NCBI GenBank assembly: GCA_037951105.1
Contig: JBAMJV010007129.1
Location: forward strand, 1 to 64,000
DNA: 64,000 bases
From: Echinarachnius parma
Lineage: Eukaryota; Echinodermata; Echinoidea; Clypeasteroida; Echinarachniidae
Reading direction: 5' to 3'
Positions within the stretch are counted from its first letter, which is position 1. Every line of letters starts with the position of its first letter. Below are positions 47,974 through 62,100 of this stretch, one piece after another. Under the pieces are notes generated by a model, which did no database searches, had not been told where the DNA came from, and saw only the letters and a program-made list of their open reading frames with translations. Both the position numbers and the translations under genes were made by a program.

Positions 47974-50900
47974 TTGCATTTATAACGCGCTTAATACAGG
48001 GTTTCTAAGCGCAAGTATTATTACCCATGGTCATCAGGTACAGTACAAACCCATACAATGATATTGCGTGCTTTCTCAACTCCCCGGGGAGCATACTAGC
48101 GGAGCTGCCACTGATGATGGCGCATACCAGCTAATTAACACCCGACCATGGTATCTATCTACCATGTTTTACCTGTCCATTTTCGTTGACCACTGACTGG
48201 ACACTGCTGGTCCTCTGGCCTGCCAGACTGGTCAGGGGCTTGGCTGTAAATGTGATCTTGACCGATGTGTTGACCGTGGTTGGTGGGGGCGGGGTTTCCA
48301 TGTGGGGGGCCTCGGGTATGGTCTCCGGGAGGGAGTTGATATCTGGCGGAGACGAGATTTCAAGTTTGAAGAAATCATGATCGATGAAGGTTCGTTCGCA
48401 CAGTCTAGTACAGCGGGGGTGCTATCATGGTTACATGCGCATGCTATTTGTCCAAGCAATCTTTTGTTGTTGATCATACCGTACATGCAAGTCAAAAAGG
48501 AAAAAAAAAACAAATAAAAAACACCCTGGAATGTATAAATCTTATTATGTACCAGATTGTGTAGCTCTATCACTATTATGTGTTTAGAAGTCCAAGAAAA
48601 GCACAGAAAATCCCTGAAAATAAGTCCTAGATAATGTTTGAAGTGCTACTATAAACCCTTAGCCATTGTGTCTTTGGTAATTATGGCGCATGCTTCGTCA
48701 CCGTAATTACTATGTAAGCTAACATACCAAATGATTGACCATTTGTGTAGTAGATAAAATGTAAAATGTACAAGCATGCTATATATTTTGTAGCAGGTGA
48801 AGATTACAGAGAGAAGCAAATTGAATATACTTTTTAATTTGTTTTAAATGTATAAACACTGAGTAAAGTGACTAGATAAAGGTTCGATACATGAAATTTA
48901 GCAAATAAAATTGGATTGCATTTTACTAGTATAGATGGGACTGAAGTCTGAAATCTAAAGCAATTAATACAAAAATATTCTCCATTTGCAACAAGAGGTA
49001 TGAAATATTCAAGCCAAATTAATTATTATGTCTATTCAAATTAATATACTAAGCAGTGACTATTTCTAATATTTCTTGGAGGCATGTTTAATAAGTAAGT
49101 AATGTAAGTAAAGTATAATTATAATAAATCCACATCTACACCTTATATTCCATTGCAACAAGGTAGCATATATATGTAATAATTGTTTTAAGTTAAAAAT
49201 GCTTAATTTAATTATAAATGGGATCACACAAATTGTATATTGAATATGAAAGTGTTAGGGGTGGCAGCACTACAGGAATATGATATAGACTGCAAAATAG
49301 ACATGTATATTCCATGGGCGTAGATCTGTAATTGATATCCATTCATCAGGGGGGGATGATCTATTCATTCATCCCCCCCTGATGAATAGGTATTATGTAA
49401 GTATCGACGCCCATGGTATATTAAAATCAGAGTGATATACACGGTTGGTCATAATGTTGGAATATTTTTTTTTAGATCCAACATTATTATTTTTCCTGTT
49501 TTTTGCGCCGAATTAATCATTTTAGACTAAAAATAATCATTACATTATGTTTCTAAACTACCAATGTACAATACATGGTAGCATGAAATTGCATTAATTA
49601 ATTAATTCTTTTGTTTTAAGCTTTGAAAGGCAGGACCTTTGATGATTGGCCCCTTTCCATCTCCAAAGCGTATGTCCAACGAGTCATCGTTATGGGTCAT
49701 TTCTCAAAGTTGGCCGTGATATTTTCAACCAAAATTGGCACAGAGGCTCTCGAGGCCATACCCGGTCCAATGCCATTGGCTACCCGCCGAACGATGCTTG
49801 TGCTCCACCAGGAAGGGGTGTCAACAAGCAATGTCCACTATTTCGTTGGACTATTGCATGTTAAGGTCTGTAAAGTCTTCAGATGTTATCGAGAGAAGGG
49901 TCAATTAAAGCCAAGATTATCTCTAGGACGTCTACGATTGACCACCAGGATAGATTATCGCAAATTGCTTACCCTGTGCCGTAGAAACCGGAAATGCCAA
50001 AAAGGAGCCTTCGCCGACTATGAAGTAAACACTATGGAATCAACGCCTTCCGCCAAACTGTACATCAGCAATCCCTCTAACATGGTCACATAGCAAGACA
50101 AACTACCAAGTGTCCACCCAATACCATGTAACCGAGATTTACCGGATGTCCCTGGACTAGGGAGCCCAGAATATTTCCGCCTGGACACTAGAGATATGTC
50201 ATCTTAATGGGTACGAGCCATAACATCCTTGACCGAACAGATGGAAGACAAATGGTTCGCCGATTACGTGGCGAGAAGTTCCAAGTTGTCTGCATTCACT
50301 AAACGACTTGAGTTTGTGACGTCCCAACAGTGGTATGGCTCGTACCCATTAAGATGACATATCTCTAGTGTCCAGGCGGAAATCTGCTACCATGTATTGT
50401 ACATTGGTAGTTTGGAAACATAATGTAATGATTATTTTTAGTCTAAAATGATTCATTAGGCACAAAAAACAGGGAAAATAATAAAGTTCGATCTAAAAAA
50501 AAAATATTCCAACATTATGACTAACAGTGTACATAGATCGTAGTTTTCATTGGTCCATTTATTTAATAATGGTTATCAGTTCTGTTCAAGAGTTTTCAAC
50601 TATAACGATCTAACTCTGACCAATCATCTGGCCACTCTGGCCAATCATCAAAGGTCCTGCCTTTCAAAGCTCAAAACAAAATAATTCATTAATTAATGCA
50701 AATTTATGCTACCATGTATTGTACATTGGTAGTTTGGAAACATAATGTAATGATTATTTTTAGTCTAAAATGATTCATTAGGCACAAAAAACAGGGAAAA
50801 TAATAAAGTTCGATCTAAAAAAAAAATATTCCAACATTATGACTAACAGTGTACATAGATCGTAGTTTTCATTGGTCCATTTATTTAATAATGGTTATCA

Positions 50901-53900
50901 GTTCTGTTCAAGAGTTTTCAACTATAACGATCTAACTCTGACCATGAACCATGTCCATGAATATAATGGTACATGCATGCAAAGCGTAAGAAAACAAACC
51001 TCTTTTAAATCGGTCGCTGCCCTCATGTGCCCTATTGAAGTGAACATGGCTTCGGGGTTGGGGCATATTGTTGGGGTCCATTCGTTTATTTCGGTAGTGC
51101 TCTGTAAAGGTGCAATAAAGTAAAGCATTTTTAAAACTTAAGTTCTCCTAAAATGCCAAAGATGTAAATATTAGAAACCATAGAAACTGTTAATGCTGAT
51201 GAAAACTATCATAGTACAGTATAAGATGACAGGTACAAAAATAACCCCCCCCCCCAAAAAAAAAAAAATTGTGTAGTAATACTCATTTATAAAATCTAAC
51301 TTTATCACTCATTCAATGTTATGTTAACATTCCGTAATATACAAAAACACCACTATAATGATGTATTTCTACTGCAACCCATTTCAAATCCCTTCCTTTA
51401 TTAAAACATAAACTGACAAAGTTAAAGACATGGAAAATGTAAATAAAACATGTATAATATACATGTAGATGGTGGGTGAGGAGTAGATATTTTGTTTAGA
51501 TGGAGAAATTATATTAATTTGTCCATTGAATGGGGATATTCATACAAGGGCTACTGATCGTACGGTGGGCAAAGGAATAATAATTTACAAGGGAAAGTCA
51601 GAGTGAATAGATTGTGTATAAAAGTTTGTAGTGCAGTCACGTGTCTCGATCTCAAGTTATTATTTTCATTTAGTGCGAATCCACTACATTAATTATCTTT
51701 GGACAGAAGAAGAGGTTAAAATGTGACATTTGAAGTGTGCGCAATATACTAAAGCTAATAATATGTACTGCACAGTTGTTAAAAAAATAGTATCAACTCC
51801 GAGCTAGACATCCTGCTTGTATTTGTCAAAAATGCTCTAAGGAAAAGTTTTTGTAATCGTAGTAGTTCGGATCGCAATTGTATTTTTTACTACTTCATAT
51901 TTACTTCATGTATGTACGTGTATGTGCTCAATAATCGTCTTTCTTTTAAATGTGTAATGCCTTTTTCTCCAGTAACATTTTCTTTGAATATTTCTTTTTA
52001 ACTCCAAAGTTAATAAAAAAAGTCTTTAAACAGATCTTTTAAATTTTCCTCCAATTTCATTGCCTTGATTGATTTCCTAAAAGGATATTTCAATGTGTGT
52101 GGCATATTAAAATGGCAATCATTCGTCCTTTTGCACTTTTCTGAAAAAGGTTTGTTAAAATTTGTCTTTACAATGCTTGTTATGATTTCAAACCCCCCAA
52201 AATGCCTTTAAATAAAATGGCTTATGTGATTACCTAGTCGTCCACAAACCCTATTCTGTCTGTCTACCTACGCAAATTATACAAGTGCTGTAAGTGAAAA
52301 TATTTAGGAAATATGTTTGTGATATAACCTATTTTGAAAAGGTGGATGAAGAGTTGGGGAAGGGAGTGATTATGTAAAGAACAACTATTAATATGACAAT
52401 ATTCGTTAAATCATTAAATAATTTGTTATAAAGATGATGTTGATTCTCTTATTTGATGCAAATCCTTAAAATTTAAAATTGGTAGTCAGTATCAGCCAAT
52501 ATGAAACTGGAAATCATTTAAGCTGATTTCTGAAGAAAACTAAATAATTTGAGGTGAAGATGTAAACATTATTCTTCATCCCAAACATAACTGTTGCAGT
52601 TAGTTTTATGTTGAAAAAATAACATTAACATAACCTATGTAATGGAAATTAAAAAAACATCAGGAAATACAACATAAGCATTAATTAAATTAAGTTTTGG
52701 TCCATGATCAATTTATATTATTCACACTGACATGCAACACACGGCTGCAATTCCATCCGCTACTTGATTGAATATAAGTAGAATTATATTTCCTACAATG
52801 CATTCATTTCTAGTTTCAAGTCTATTACACATTCATTCATAAAAAACATGATATATAAATAATGCATCAGATAGAAAACAATTGTCAATGAATAAGGATT
52901 ACATACAGTGTAGTGTTATTATCAGGCTGTAATGTAAGCGAACATGAAGTTAGAATGTTGAAGATCATAACAGCATGCAAGAGTTTTGCTCTATTCAAAA
53001 AGACGTGCAAAATAAAGGTATTATACATGATAGGATTTAACAAAATATGCCATGCATATCTGAATGGGAATCGTATTAAAGCGAGGGTTTGTATAAATCT
53101 TGAAGATGATATTCAAAGGGAAAGGGTGTTATAAATAATGAGGTAGGAGGGGAGACTAACATGCACTGACTAAATAATAAATATATGTGATGGGAGTGTA
53201 TATATGATTAAGGAATGGATGCAGCACGTTACTTCACAAGATACCGAGCACTGAGCGTACGATATCTCTAACACACCATACCTTTTTTTCCAAACATTTT
53301 GTTGTCTTGTTGTTGTCTAGCCATCATGCTGAAGTGATTTGTGATGGAGTTGATGGGAGGGTGGAAATTGGGGGCAGCGTCAAGTCAAAGACTTTGGGTT
53401 AAAAATTAGCCAATCAGTCGTAAGAGAATTTGGTTTAAATTCAGCCAATAAGTTGTCAGAGGATTTATCTTCAAATTAGCCTATCAAACGTTTATTGGAC
53501 AATTAAATAACATTGAGGAAAAAACAAGTTTTTTAAAATGTGTAATGTTTCTACTGTTGGAATATTTGATAACTAACAAAAATAGTTTAGAAAATGATTA
53601 TGCTACAAAATTGGAGATGTTGAATACAAGATTAGCCTAAAATCCAGTTTCTTTATATCTTTTTAAACTTTCATATGGCCATTTCAATTTCATGTGGGCT
53701 TAGAAAACCCTGACAATATGATGGGATCTCAGGGTATAATTCACCCCACATCAGTTCGAAATTAACAAAAAGAAATTATTATTTGCGTTATCAATGTGTA
53801 ACTTATCTTCTTTTTGATGTTTCACTTAAATCATATATAATTTAAGATATAATGCGTTTACAGTAGGCAGCAGAAAAGAATTGTGTGTAACTTGTGATAA

Positions 53901-56042
53901 TGGCCTTATGTTTCTTTCTGTATTTCTCTTTTACCTTTCCAATTTCAGACATTGATTGTAAAATTGACAATTTCATGTATACATATTTCATAACAAGATT
54001 AGATTTCCAGATTGAAGGAAATGTTAATCAGTTATGCATTCCTATTATCCCAATTTAAACAAACTCTGATGTAAAAAGCAAAACTAAAATGGTAAATCAA
54101 AATGATGAACAAAACTCATAAAGAGGTTTCTAAAAATGCTTTTGGGTGGCAAAAAACGTGCTAAGATCTATACAAAGAAAAAAAAAGAACAAAAAACAAA
54201 AAAACAAGCAGAGCTGGTATTGATGATTGGTGGCGTCTATTCAGGGTTGGTATCGTAGCCGTGAGACTGCGGTTGAGGGTTTCACGGTACCTTGGGAGGA
54301 CGAGATTGATCGGTCACTTTGCGATGACCGATCGGTATCGTACTCGTAACCGGAAGACCTGGAACTGGGCGAGTCTAGGTCAGGGTGGTGGTGGTGTGAG
54401 AGCCCGCCTCCGCCCCCGGGCCCCGGGTAACGGGGAGGACGGTCATACATGGAACCGTTACCATGGCTACTACCACCGCCGCCGCCTCTGTCCCCTCCTC
54501 GCTCTCCGTCCCGCCCTCTTTCGCCGCTCACGCCGTTGCCATTGTCATTGCTAGCCACGCCCCGACTTCCGCTACCCGTACGACCGGCAACGTGATTTCC
54601 GCTTCCACCTCTCGGGTCACCGCTGCTGCGATCCCCGCTTGCATGTCTGGAGCGCGATTCCCTCCCATCGGATGATCTGTAAGTTACAAGTAAATATACA
54701 TGTCATGTTTTCATAAATGAAAAGCTATTTTCTAGGGAAGCCAAAGTTTAAAGGTTCTCTCTTTATTTGCTTTGGTTAGAGATCATACTCTGTTAGTATC
54801 CGTTATCCAAACTTATTCAATTCATGCATAATTCAATGCATTAAAATGAACAAAATGTCAAGAATCTGATAAAACATGCTCCGATTGAAGTTGTTGTAAT
54901 GACGCTACAATTGCAACCATATATAGACAACCCCCAAACACTCCATAACCTCTATTGTAAAACTGTTGATGTGACTGGTTACATTTTGTTAATTTTAGAT
55001 TGTATTACAATGTTGTCAAGTTATTCTTTGTATTGTTACAATTCAATTCATGGATTTCACATGATTTTGATTTTTATACTTTGGATATGGAAAATAAACA
55101 AACTGAACTGAACAGAAACTAGAATGTTACCAGTAAATAAACTCACAGGGTGTCTTACCTTTGATCATGGTTCGATCTCCGCCCAGCTTGTCGGTCCGTG
55201 CTCGGGGATGATGACGGTGGAGTCATGACAGAGTTTGGTGGGTTCTGGGTACTGGTAGTCGGTACATCTTGCAGCCTATACCAACGCGGGCGATTCGTCA
55301 ACAACCGTTCATCCGACAGATCCAATACCACCTAGATAAAGCAAGGTTGTGATATTGCATAAACTTATTCTTTTCTACTTTAGGGGTGATGATGGTGGTG
55401 ACAGAGTCTGGTGGGTTCTGAGTACTGTTTGAGTACTGGTAGTGGGTTAACTGTAATCAGCGGTGGTGTCTTGCAGCCTGTACCAGTGTGGGTGATTCGT
55501 CAACAGCCTGTCATCTGACAGATCTAGTACCACCTATAGGCTATAGATAAACAAGTTTGTGATATTGCCGAAGCTTATTCAGTTTATTATATTAATTATT
55601 AAATGTATCCATAATTATATAGAGTTGGTAGGTAAAGTTTCTGAATAAAGGTGGTAAATAGCAACTTGAAGTCTGTACCAGTGTCAGCAGCCATTCATCT
55701 GACAGAATATACAACCAATGATGGTAATGTTGTACTGTTAGGACCTATATATTTGCCCTCCATTCTTTGCTAGATCATAAGAGTTTGCCAGTTTTTAGCG
55801 ACTGGAAGTTAGTACATTTCAGCCGTGGTCAGTGGGGATGATTCATCAAATAAACCGCTCTTCCGAGTAACATGTTTATATCTACTGTAGATTTCCTAGT
55901 TATTATTAGTACCACACTGTCTATGTATAATGGCAATTGTAAAAATGGCAAAAACGTACCGTAAAACTCCGTGTATAAGACGCACTTTTTTTCCGTCGGA
56001 AAATTTTCAAAGTGGGGGGTGCGTCTTATACACAGGTACAGC

Positions 56043-56101
<59 letters not shown>

Positions 56102-59100
56102 AGAATTTTTTTTTTGTGGCACCCGGTAGTCATGTTTAATGCATATTAAACTGGTCTAGGGCATGACAAGAGCTTGATATAAGGGGGAACATTTATCAAA
56201 ATATACCTTTTTCCTACATAAATTATAGTGGTTAGCAAAACAAAATGCAAGTTTTTAAGCAGTAACACTGCTACTAATTGAATATTGAGATATTCATGAG
56301 TAGCAGCACTCATTTAATATTCAATTTTCTAAACAGTGGTTATACATTTTTCTCAACAAAAAAGTTATTAATGAATTTAGTATTTTGCATATTTAATGAG
56401 CATTGCTACCTCATGAATATATGAATATTCATGAAAAAAAAAAAATTCAAAAAAAAAAAAAAAAAAAAAAAAATTTTTTTTTTTTTTAGTTTATATAAAT
56501 CATGTTATATATACAGTATAACATAATGAGTGCATTGGTTGGTTCCTGATGAAGGTGGTTGGTATAAACAGTGACGTAACATGGTCGGATTGATTATAAG
56601 GGCATGCAATTTTTTGTGGGAAAACTCTTTGTATTTCTATGTTTTTAGGGAATTTTCCACTGGGTATATACAATAACATATTATAGCTGGCACCAACGGG
56701 GACAATTGAACAGTAGCTGCCAATAATATGTTTGGTTGGCAATTCATTAAAGGGGTCACCTACAGGAACAATTCTTGTTTTTTCCCTTCTATTTGTATTG
56801 AAGTACCAAAATATTGAATGACGTTATAGATCACTGGTCTAGCAATATGGGGGTCTCAGGTCATGTCAATTCATCGTTACAAATAGGTCTACGGGATCAA
56901 ATTGAATATTTTGAGGACCTAATCTGAGGATCTATTAAGCATCTCGTAATTTAATAGTTCAAACACAATCGTCACAATTTTTTAAAGGTCATTGAATCGT
57001 AAATTTAATGTAAACTCTTTTTCTGTATCTTGTGGTGGTGGTTGGCACCTAACCAATAAATTTGCTTATAAAACTTTTCACTGCCTGTAAAACTCATGGG
57101 GTAAAAATGACAACCAAACATTTCCAGATCACCTACCTGCCCCATAAACTCGCTCGTCGAGCTTCGGTCATAGTCCCATACGTTGACCTCGACGGTGCGT
57201 GATCGTATATGACTGTAACGAAGACTGCGGAAGATGATGGACTGGTTCCACTCGGGGGTGAGCGTCCTAGGCACATAGCGGGACCTCTGTCTGTCTTCAG
57301 GTCTATCAAGAAAAGATGGAAACAAAGTGACAAATGTAGTAGTATACAAATAATGAATGTTTATGAGTGCAATGGTACGAATATATGCATGAAGTGAAAG
57401 ATGGAACATTCCATCTTTCACCGAATGAAAATATTCGTACCATTGCACGAATGGAAAAAAAACATTTATTATTTGTTTTATTTGACACCTAGATGTAAAA
57501 ACTAAAATAGATTTTTTAGGGAATTTACACTTTACCGCCCCTGGCCCAGATCTGGCAAGCTCTGCGCGCTAGTTTCTTAACGTTAGTCTTAAGATATAAG
57601 TTCAATATTTCTGATAATAATTTCCCCTCCGAAAAGCACCAAATAAAATTTACCGTCTGAGAACACAGACATGATTCTTTAGCAAATGTGTAGCTTCAAC
57701 AGTTTAAATAAATAAAACAGTATAGATTCTACATGTCCCTCCTTAGATGTAGATGATGGTTTACACCATGGTATACATAAACCTCCTTTGTAATTCTAGC
57801 CAATGGGTCTTTTAACAATACACAATTCAACATTGGATTGGTTAACATACCCTCGAACAGGAAGCAGACAAACACTGACGTAAGGGTCTGCCAGATTGGT
57901 TGCGTCTCTCGCTGTTAGGCCACGCCCCCTCAGAATTCCAACCAATAGCTCAGTGCGATGGTTGTCATAGGCAACTTGAAGCTAGCAAGAGCAGAATGAT
58001 GAGAAAAAATCATTTACTAGTACCATATTTTAGCATATTTTCAAGTTCAATGTTGTACGTTTGAATGTGTTCAATCACTCTAAAATCTAAACGTTAGGCC
58101 TGATACTTCTAATTTCTTGACTGTCTTTTGCAGCAAGTAAGACCATGCCTATGTAGGATTACAATTAATTGCTCAGTAATGATCGTCAAAGGCAAATTAA
58201 AAGTTTGAGGGATGAAAATAGATATAATCATAGTAGGAAGTATGAGTAACATGTGTATATCTACTGTAGATTTCATGATTATATATAATAATCAATAAAT
58301 AGAACCTAGTAACATTGTCAAAATCCAAAGAAACCTACTGATAACTGTAGTCACCCTTTTTTGTTATAAAGATATTTATGATTGATGTCGTTGGCAGGGA
58401 GACTTTTAACTGTCTACAAAGATAGTGCAACGAGTAAGCAAATATCACTGGATTTTTTGCTCATTATTTTGGTCATATGACATTCATTTAATATGGACAT
58501 TTTCACACATTACTCAGTGGACATACCGGACCACAGAATACACATGTTAACAGTCCTCTATCATATATATATATAGATATCTCTACATACACATGTAGTT
58601 ACTAGATCCATTCAAGTGACTAGCTTGTTGCCACATAATATGATACATCATGATAATGATATCTTTCTTACCTGTATCTCTCCCGTTACTTTGCGAGGCT
58701 TTCCCCTTCTCTGAAATATTAATAGAAAAATGAAAAGGTTTGTTAATTCCAAAATTGAAATATCAATATCCCTTTACCACCCCGTACCGAGTCGTTGATC
58801 CGATTGTTTTTTAGCGCCAATACATCATCAAGCTTTTACCGTCTCCCTCTACATCTTTTGCCTGACATAACCTTTGTGTCTTGTTGTAATGTTTGATGTC
58901 TTTGCATATTATGTCCTTACATTTTTAGTTGCAGTAATTCAATAATAAGCAAACCAACTCTCTTTTGTTACCATATTTTTGTTAGAATACCATCAACGCC
59001 CAAATTGAGGAAATGTTGTAGAATAAAATTGATTAGTTCACCAAAGTTAGCCTCTTTAGTGCTTTTACATTGTTCTCCCAGAGGAACCTGTGTCTAATAT

Positions 59101-62100
59101 TATTACATTGATCATCAGATATTAGGATACACAAACACAAATTCAATCTAACACTTTTTGTGCACTCTCTCCACTCCCTGGGGAGCATTCTAGCCAGTAA
59201 TTGTTTAGAAGTGCTCACCTGAGATGCATAACTGCTGTCAGAGGGTGAAGCGGATGCTGTGATGTAGGCGGGATACGTGATGCCTTCTAATCGCTCCGTC
59301 AACATCCGGGGATCCACGCCACCGCCTGTTTGATGCATCAGAACGGTAACAAGATTAAGATTACGTTAAAAAGAGCAATACAAACTTTAAAAGCGAAGAA
59401 ATAATTTTGTCTCATTAATTTTTGTAGCAACATTATATTAACACTTATGTTGTGCTAGTCAATCTAGTAAGACAGATAAACAGATGCGTCTTAAGTATCA
59501 TTGGTTTTAAACATATAGTACAATTCAAACAGACATGATTGTCTTGGTGCCATATCAAATCCCCAGGAACATAGTAGCCCAAGCACTTATACAAAGCGCC
59601 AAATTAGGCTCATTTACACACAACCAAATACCTTTAAAGAGCAGCAATGTGGATAAAATTTCCACTGAAGGACACAAATTCTTGAGCATCGATCAGTTTC
59701 AATCTTGGGCCCTCTTGATGGAAAGGTAAGGTTGCTTTCCTTCAATATCAAGTGCAATAACGTAGACAAGAATTAGAGCTAATGTAGAGGTGTAGTGGCG
59801 TGACTGGGAAGGTGCTTGACTTTCAATCATGAGTGTGAAACCAACCGATGCCCCAGCGGTTATTCCCCTCAGCAAGACATTTTTTATTTGTATTGGTGTT
59901 ATAAACGCGGGTGTTGATATGCCTTGCACCATTAGCAGCACATGACTATGTACGCCCCTCGGGGAGTTGAGCAAACTACTCATTATCAGTGTGTGGGTGT
60001 AGACTGGACCTGATGGTTCCTGTCTCTTTTAGATTAATCTAGAATTCAAATTCAAATCTTAACCTCAAGGAGCGGTTGCTACAATTGGCCATGTCAAAAA
60101 GACACGAGGGGTGCGAGGACTATTGTAGCGTGCCCCCATGACCTAATGACCATGGGTAATAATAGTGCCAGGAGGGTAACATTGTGACATATAAAACTTT
60201 ATCTTGCCACGTTTGTATTTTGGCTCGCAAAAGGAAGACAGTATCTTTAAAATAGATGCGTGAGTGTGTTTATAGATCGTGTTGAATAATAATATCATAG
60301 TTGACTGTAACATGAACATGGCTTTGTTTTCTTTTTGTCTACGTGTCCCATCGCCCGATGATGACTTATGATGAATTGTTTGTTTGGATGCCAAGACTGT
60401 GATTACAATGTCTTAATTAACATAAGCAATTTTTTTTTAGTTAAAGGGGCCACGTAGTCGGAGAGCAACTGGGAATTGTCTACATCAGCGGAACCAAGCT
60501 ATTTCACAGGCTACATTATACATCAGATCTTTACCCGTGATTTACAAATACCAGTGTAAAATGCGAGGTCAGGCATAACTAGGGGAGGGGGGCATGGGGG
60601 CACATGCACCCCTAATAATTTTGACAAAAAAACAATAAAACATAGAGGGTAACATTTTAACAAAAAGCATGAACCTCAATAAGTTGAACCAAACTACATA
60701 ACTGATGCAGCCCCTTTAAAACGGTTGGTCTGATATAGAAACATAATTAACTAGGCCGAGGACACGTGTTCCACATTGACAGATGGCGTAATTATGTTGT
60801 TTGTGTGTCACATGATAATGTCATGGTCATAATGTCCTAATTAACATTAGTGTTCATGTATAGATAGCAACATATGCCTGTGTTAACCTGAATGTACGGC
60901 ATACAAGCACCTGTGCATCATTCTATCAATATTATTTTAGTAAACATATATTCTCATTTGCAAGTGCAGATCTTTTGGTGCCAACATTGCGATGGTGCAT
61001 GTCTTCCCTGTACTCTTATAAAAGGGAAGAAAACAGGTAGAAAATACCATAAACTTTTGGGTGAGCATGTAGCCCACAAATAAACACCCTCTAACTGGGA
61101 TGAGAAAGCAGGATATTCAATAAGCCGAGAATCACACCATTAATTGACAAAAACATTAATTTATTTGACAAAATTAGCTCCCTTTCCTATATTGAACATA
61201 CTATTTGGGACTCCCCCCCTGGGATAAAATGCAAGTATAATTTGAGCAAGAATTCAAGCTATTGCCCCCTACCCTCCCTCCCCCCTTCTGCAAATCCGGC
61301 ATTAAGAACTGTTCAACATACCATACTCGCCCCTCCTCGGGCCCACTGGGTCCGCCGCTGGTGGGGGTGGTGGAGGCGGGGGACCTCCGTTGGCCAGCCG
61401 AGTTCGTGGTCGTGGCGAGTCCAGCAAATTGGGGCCGCTGGAAAGAAAACAATAGTCATACATACGTATTAGTAAAAAAGTTAAGTTGTATAAGGATCAT
61501 AATACAATTTAGCTGATGATATATTTTCTCACTACAAAAATAAATTAAATGCTTTGAATAATTATGATACACATAATTGTATGAAAGGGCAAAGAGGCAT
61601 GGGCGTCGATACTTACGTAATACCTATTCATCAGGGGGGGATGAATGAATAGATCATCCCCCCCCCCTGATGAATGGGTATCAATTACAGATTGACGCCC
61701 ATGATTGACACAGTATGCAGAAAGGTTTAAATATAATAAAGTTATTTTTAGATGAAATTTTGTATACATAAAGTTAGTGTAAATGGGTGAAGTAATATTA
61801 AATAAATATGACGTTGCAGATGCTTTAGAGAACTTGATACTGATGACCCAGTCCCCTATAATGCATTATTGTTCCAACATTAACATGTTGCTGCCATATA
61901 TTATTTGTTAACATTCTCTCACAAAGTATATGTAATGTATTATGAATTTAAGCGCAGTAGAGTATATATTTACTGTAGCTGCGCTATATAAATGTTCATT
62001 ATCATAATTATTAAAAAAGGAATATGGTGTCTATATATATATATATTGCCTTAATATCTTACCATTTTAGCAGCACTTCAGTTTGCTTCTCAGACGATTT

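Noticed and set aside
49623..50093. A 156-codon plus-strand gene
   Set aside because: It is the N-terminal remnant of a Tc1 transposase starting inside the terminal repeat, broken before the catalytic domain.
54261..54675. Plus-strand Arg/Ala-rich frames
   Set aside because: Antisense of the GC-rich PCLO linker exon 54291-54676, which has matching splice sites and phase on the minus strand.
55829..56122. Frame with a long Phe run
   Set aside because: Translation of the poly-A tract at 56043-56098.
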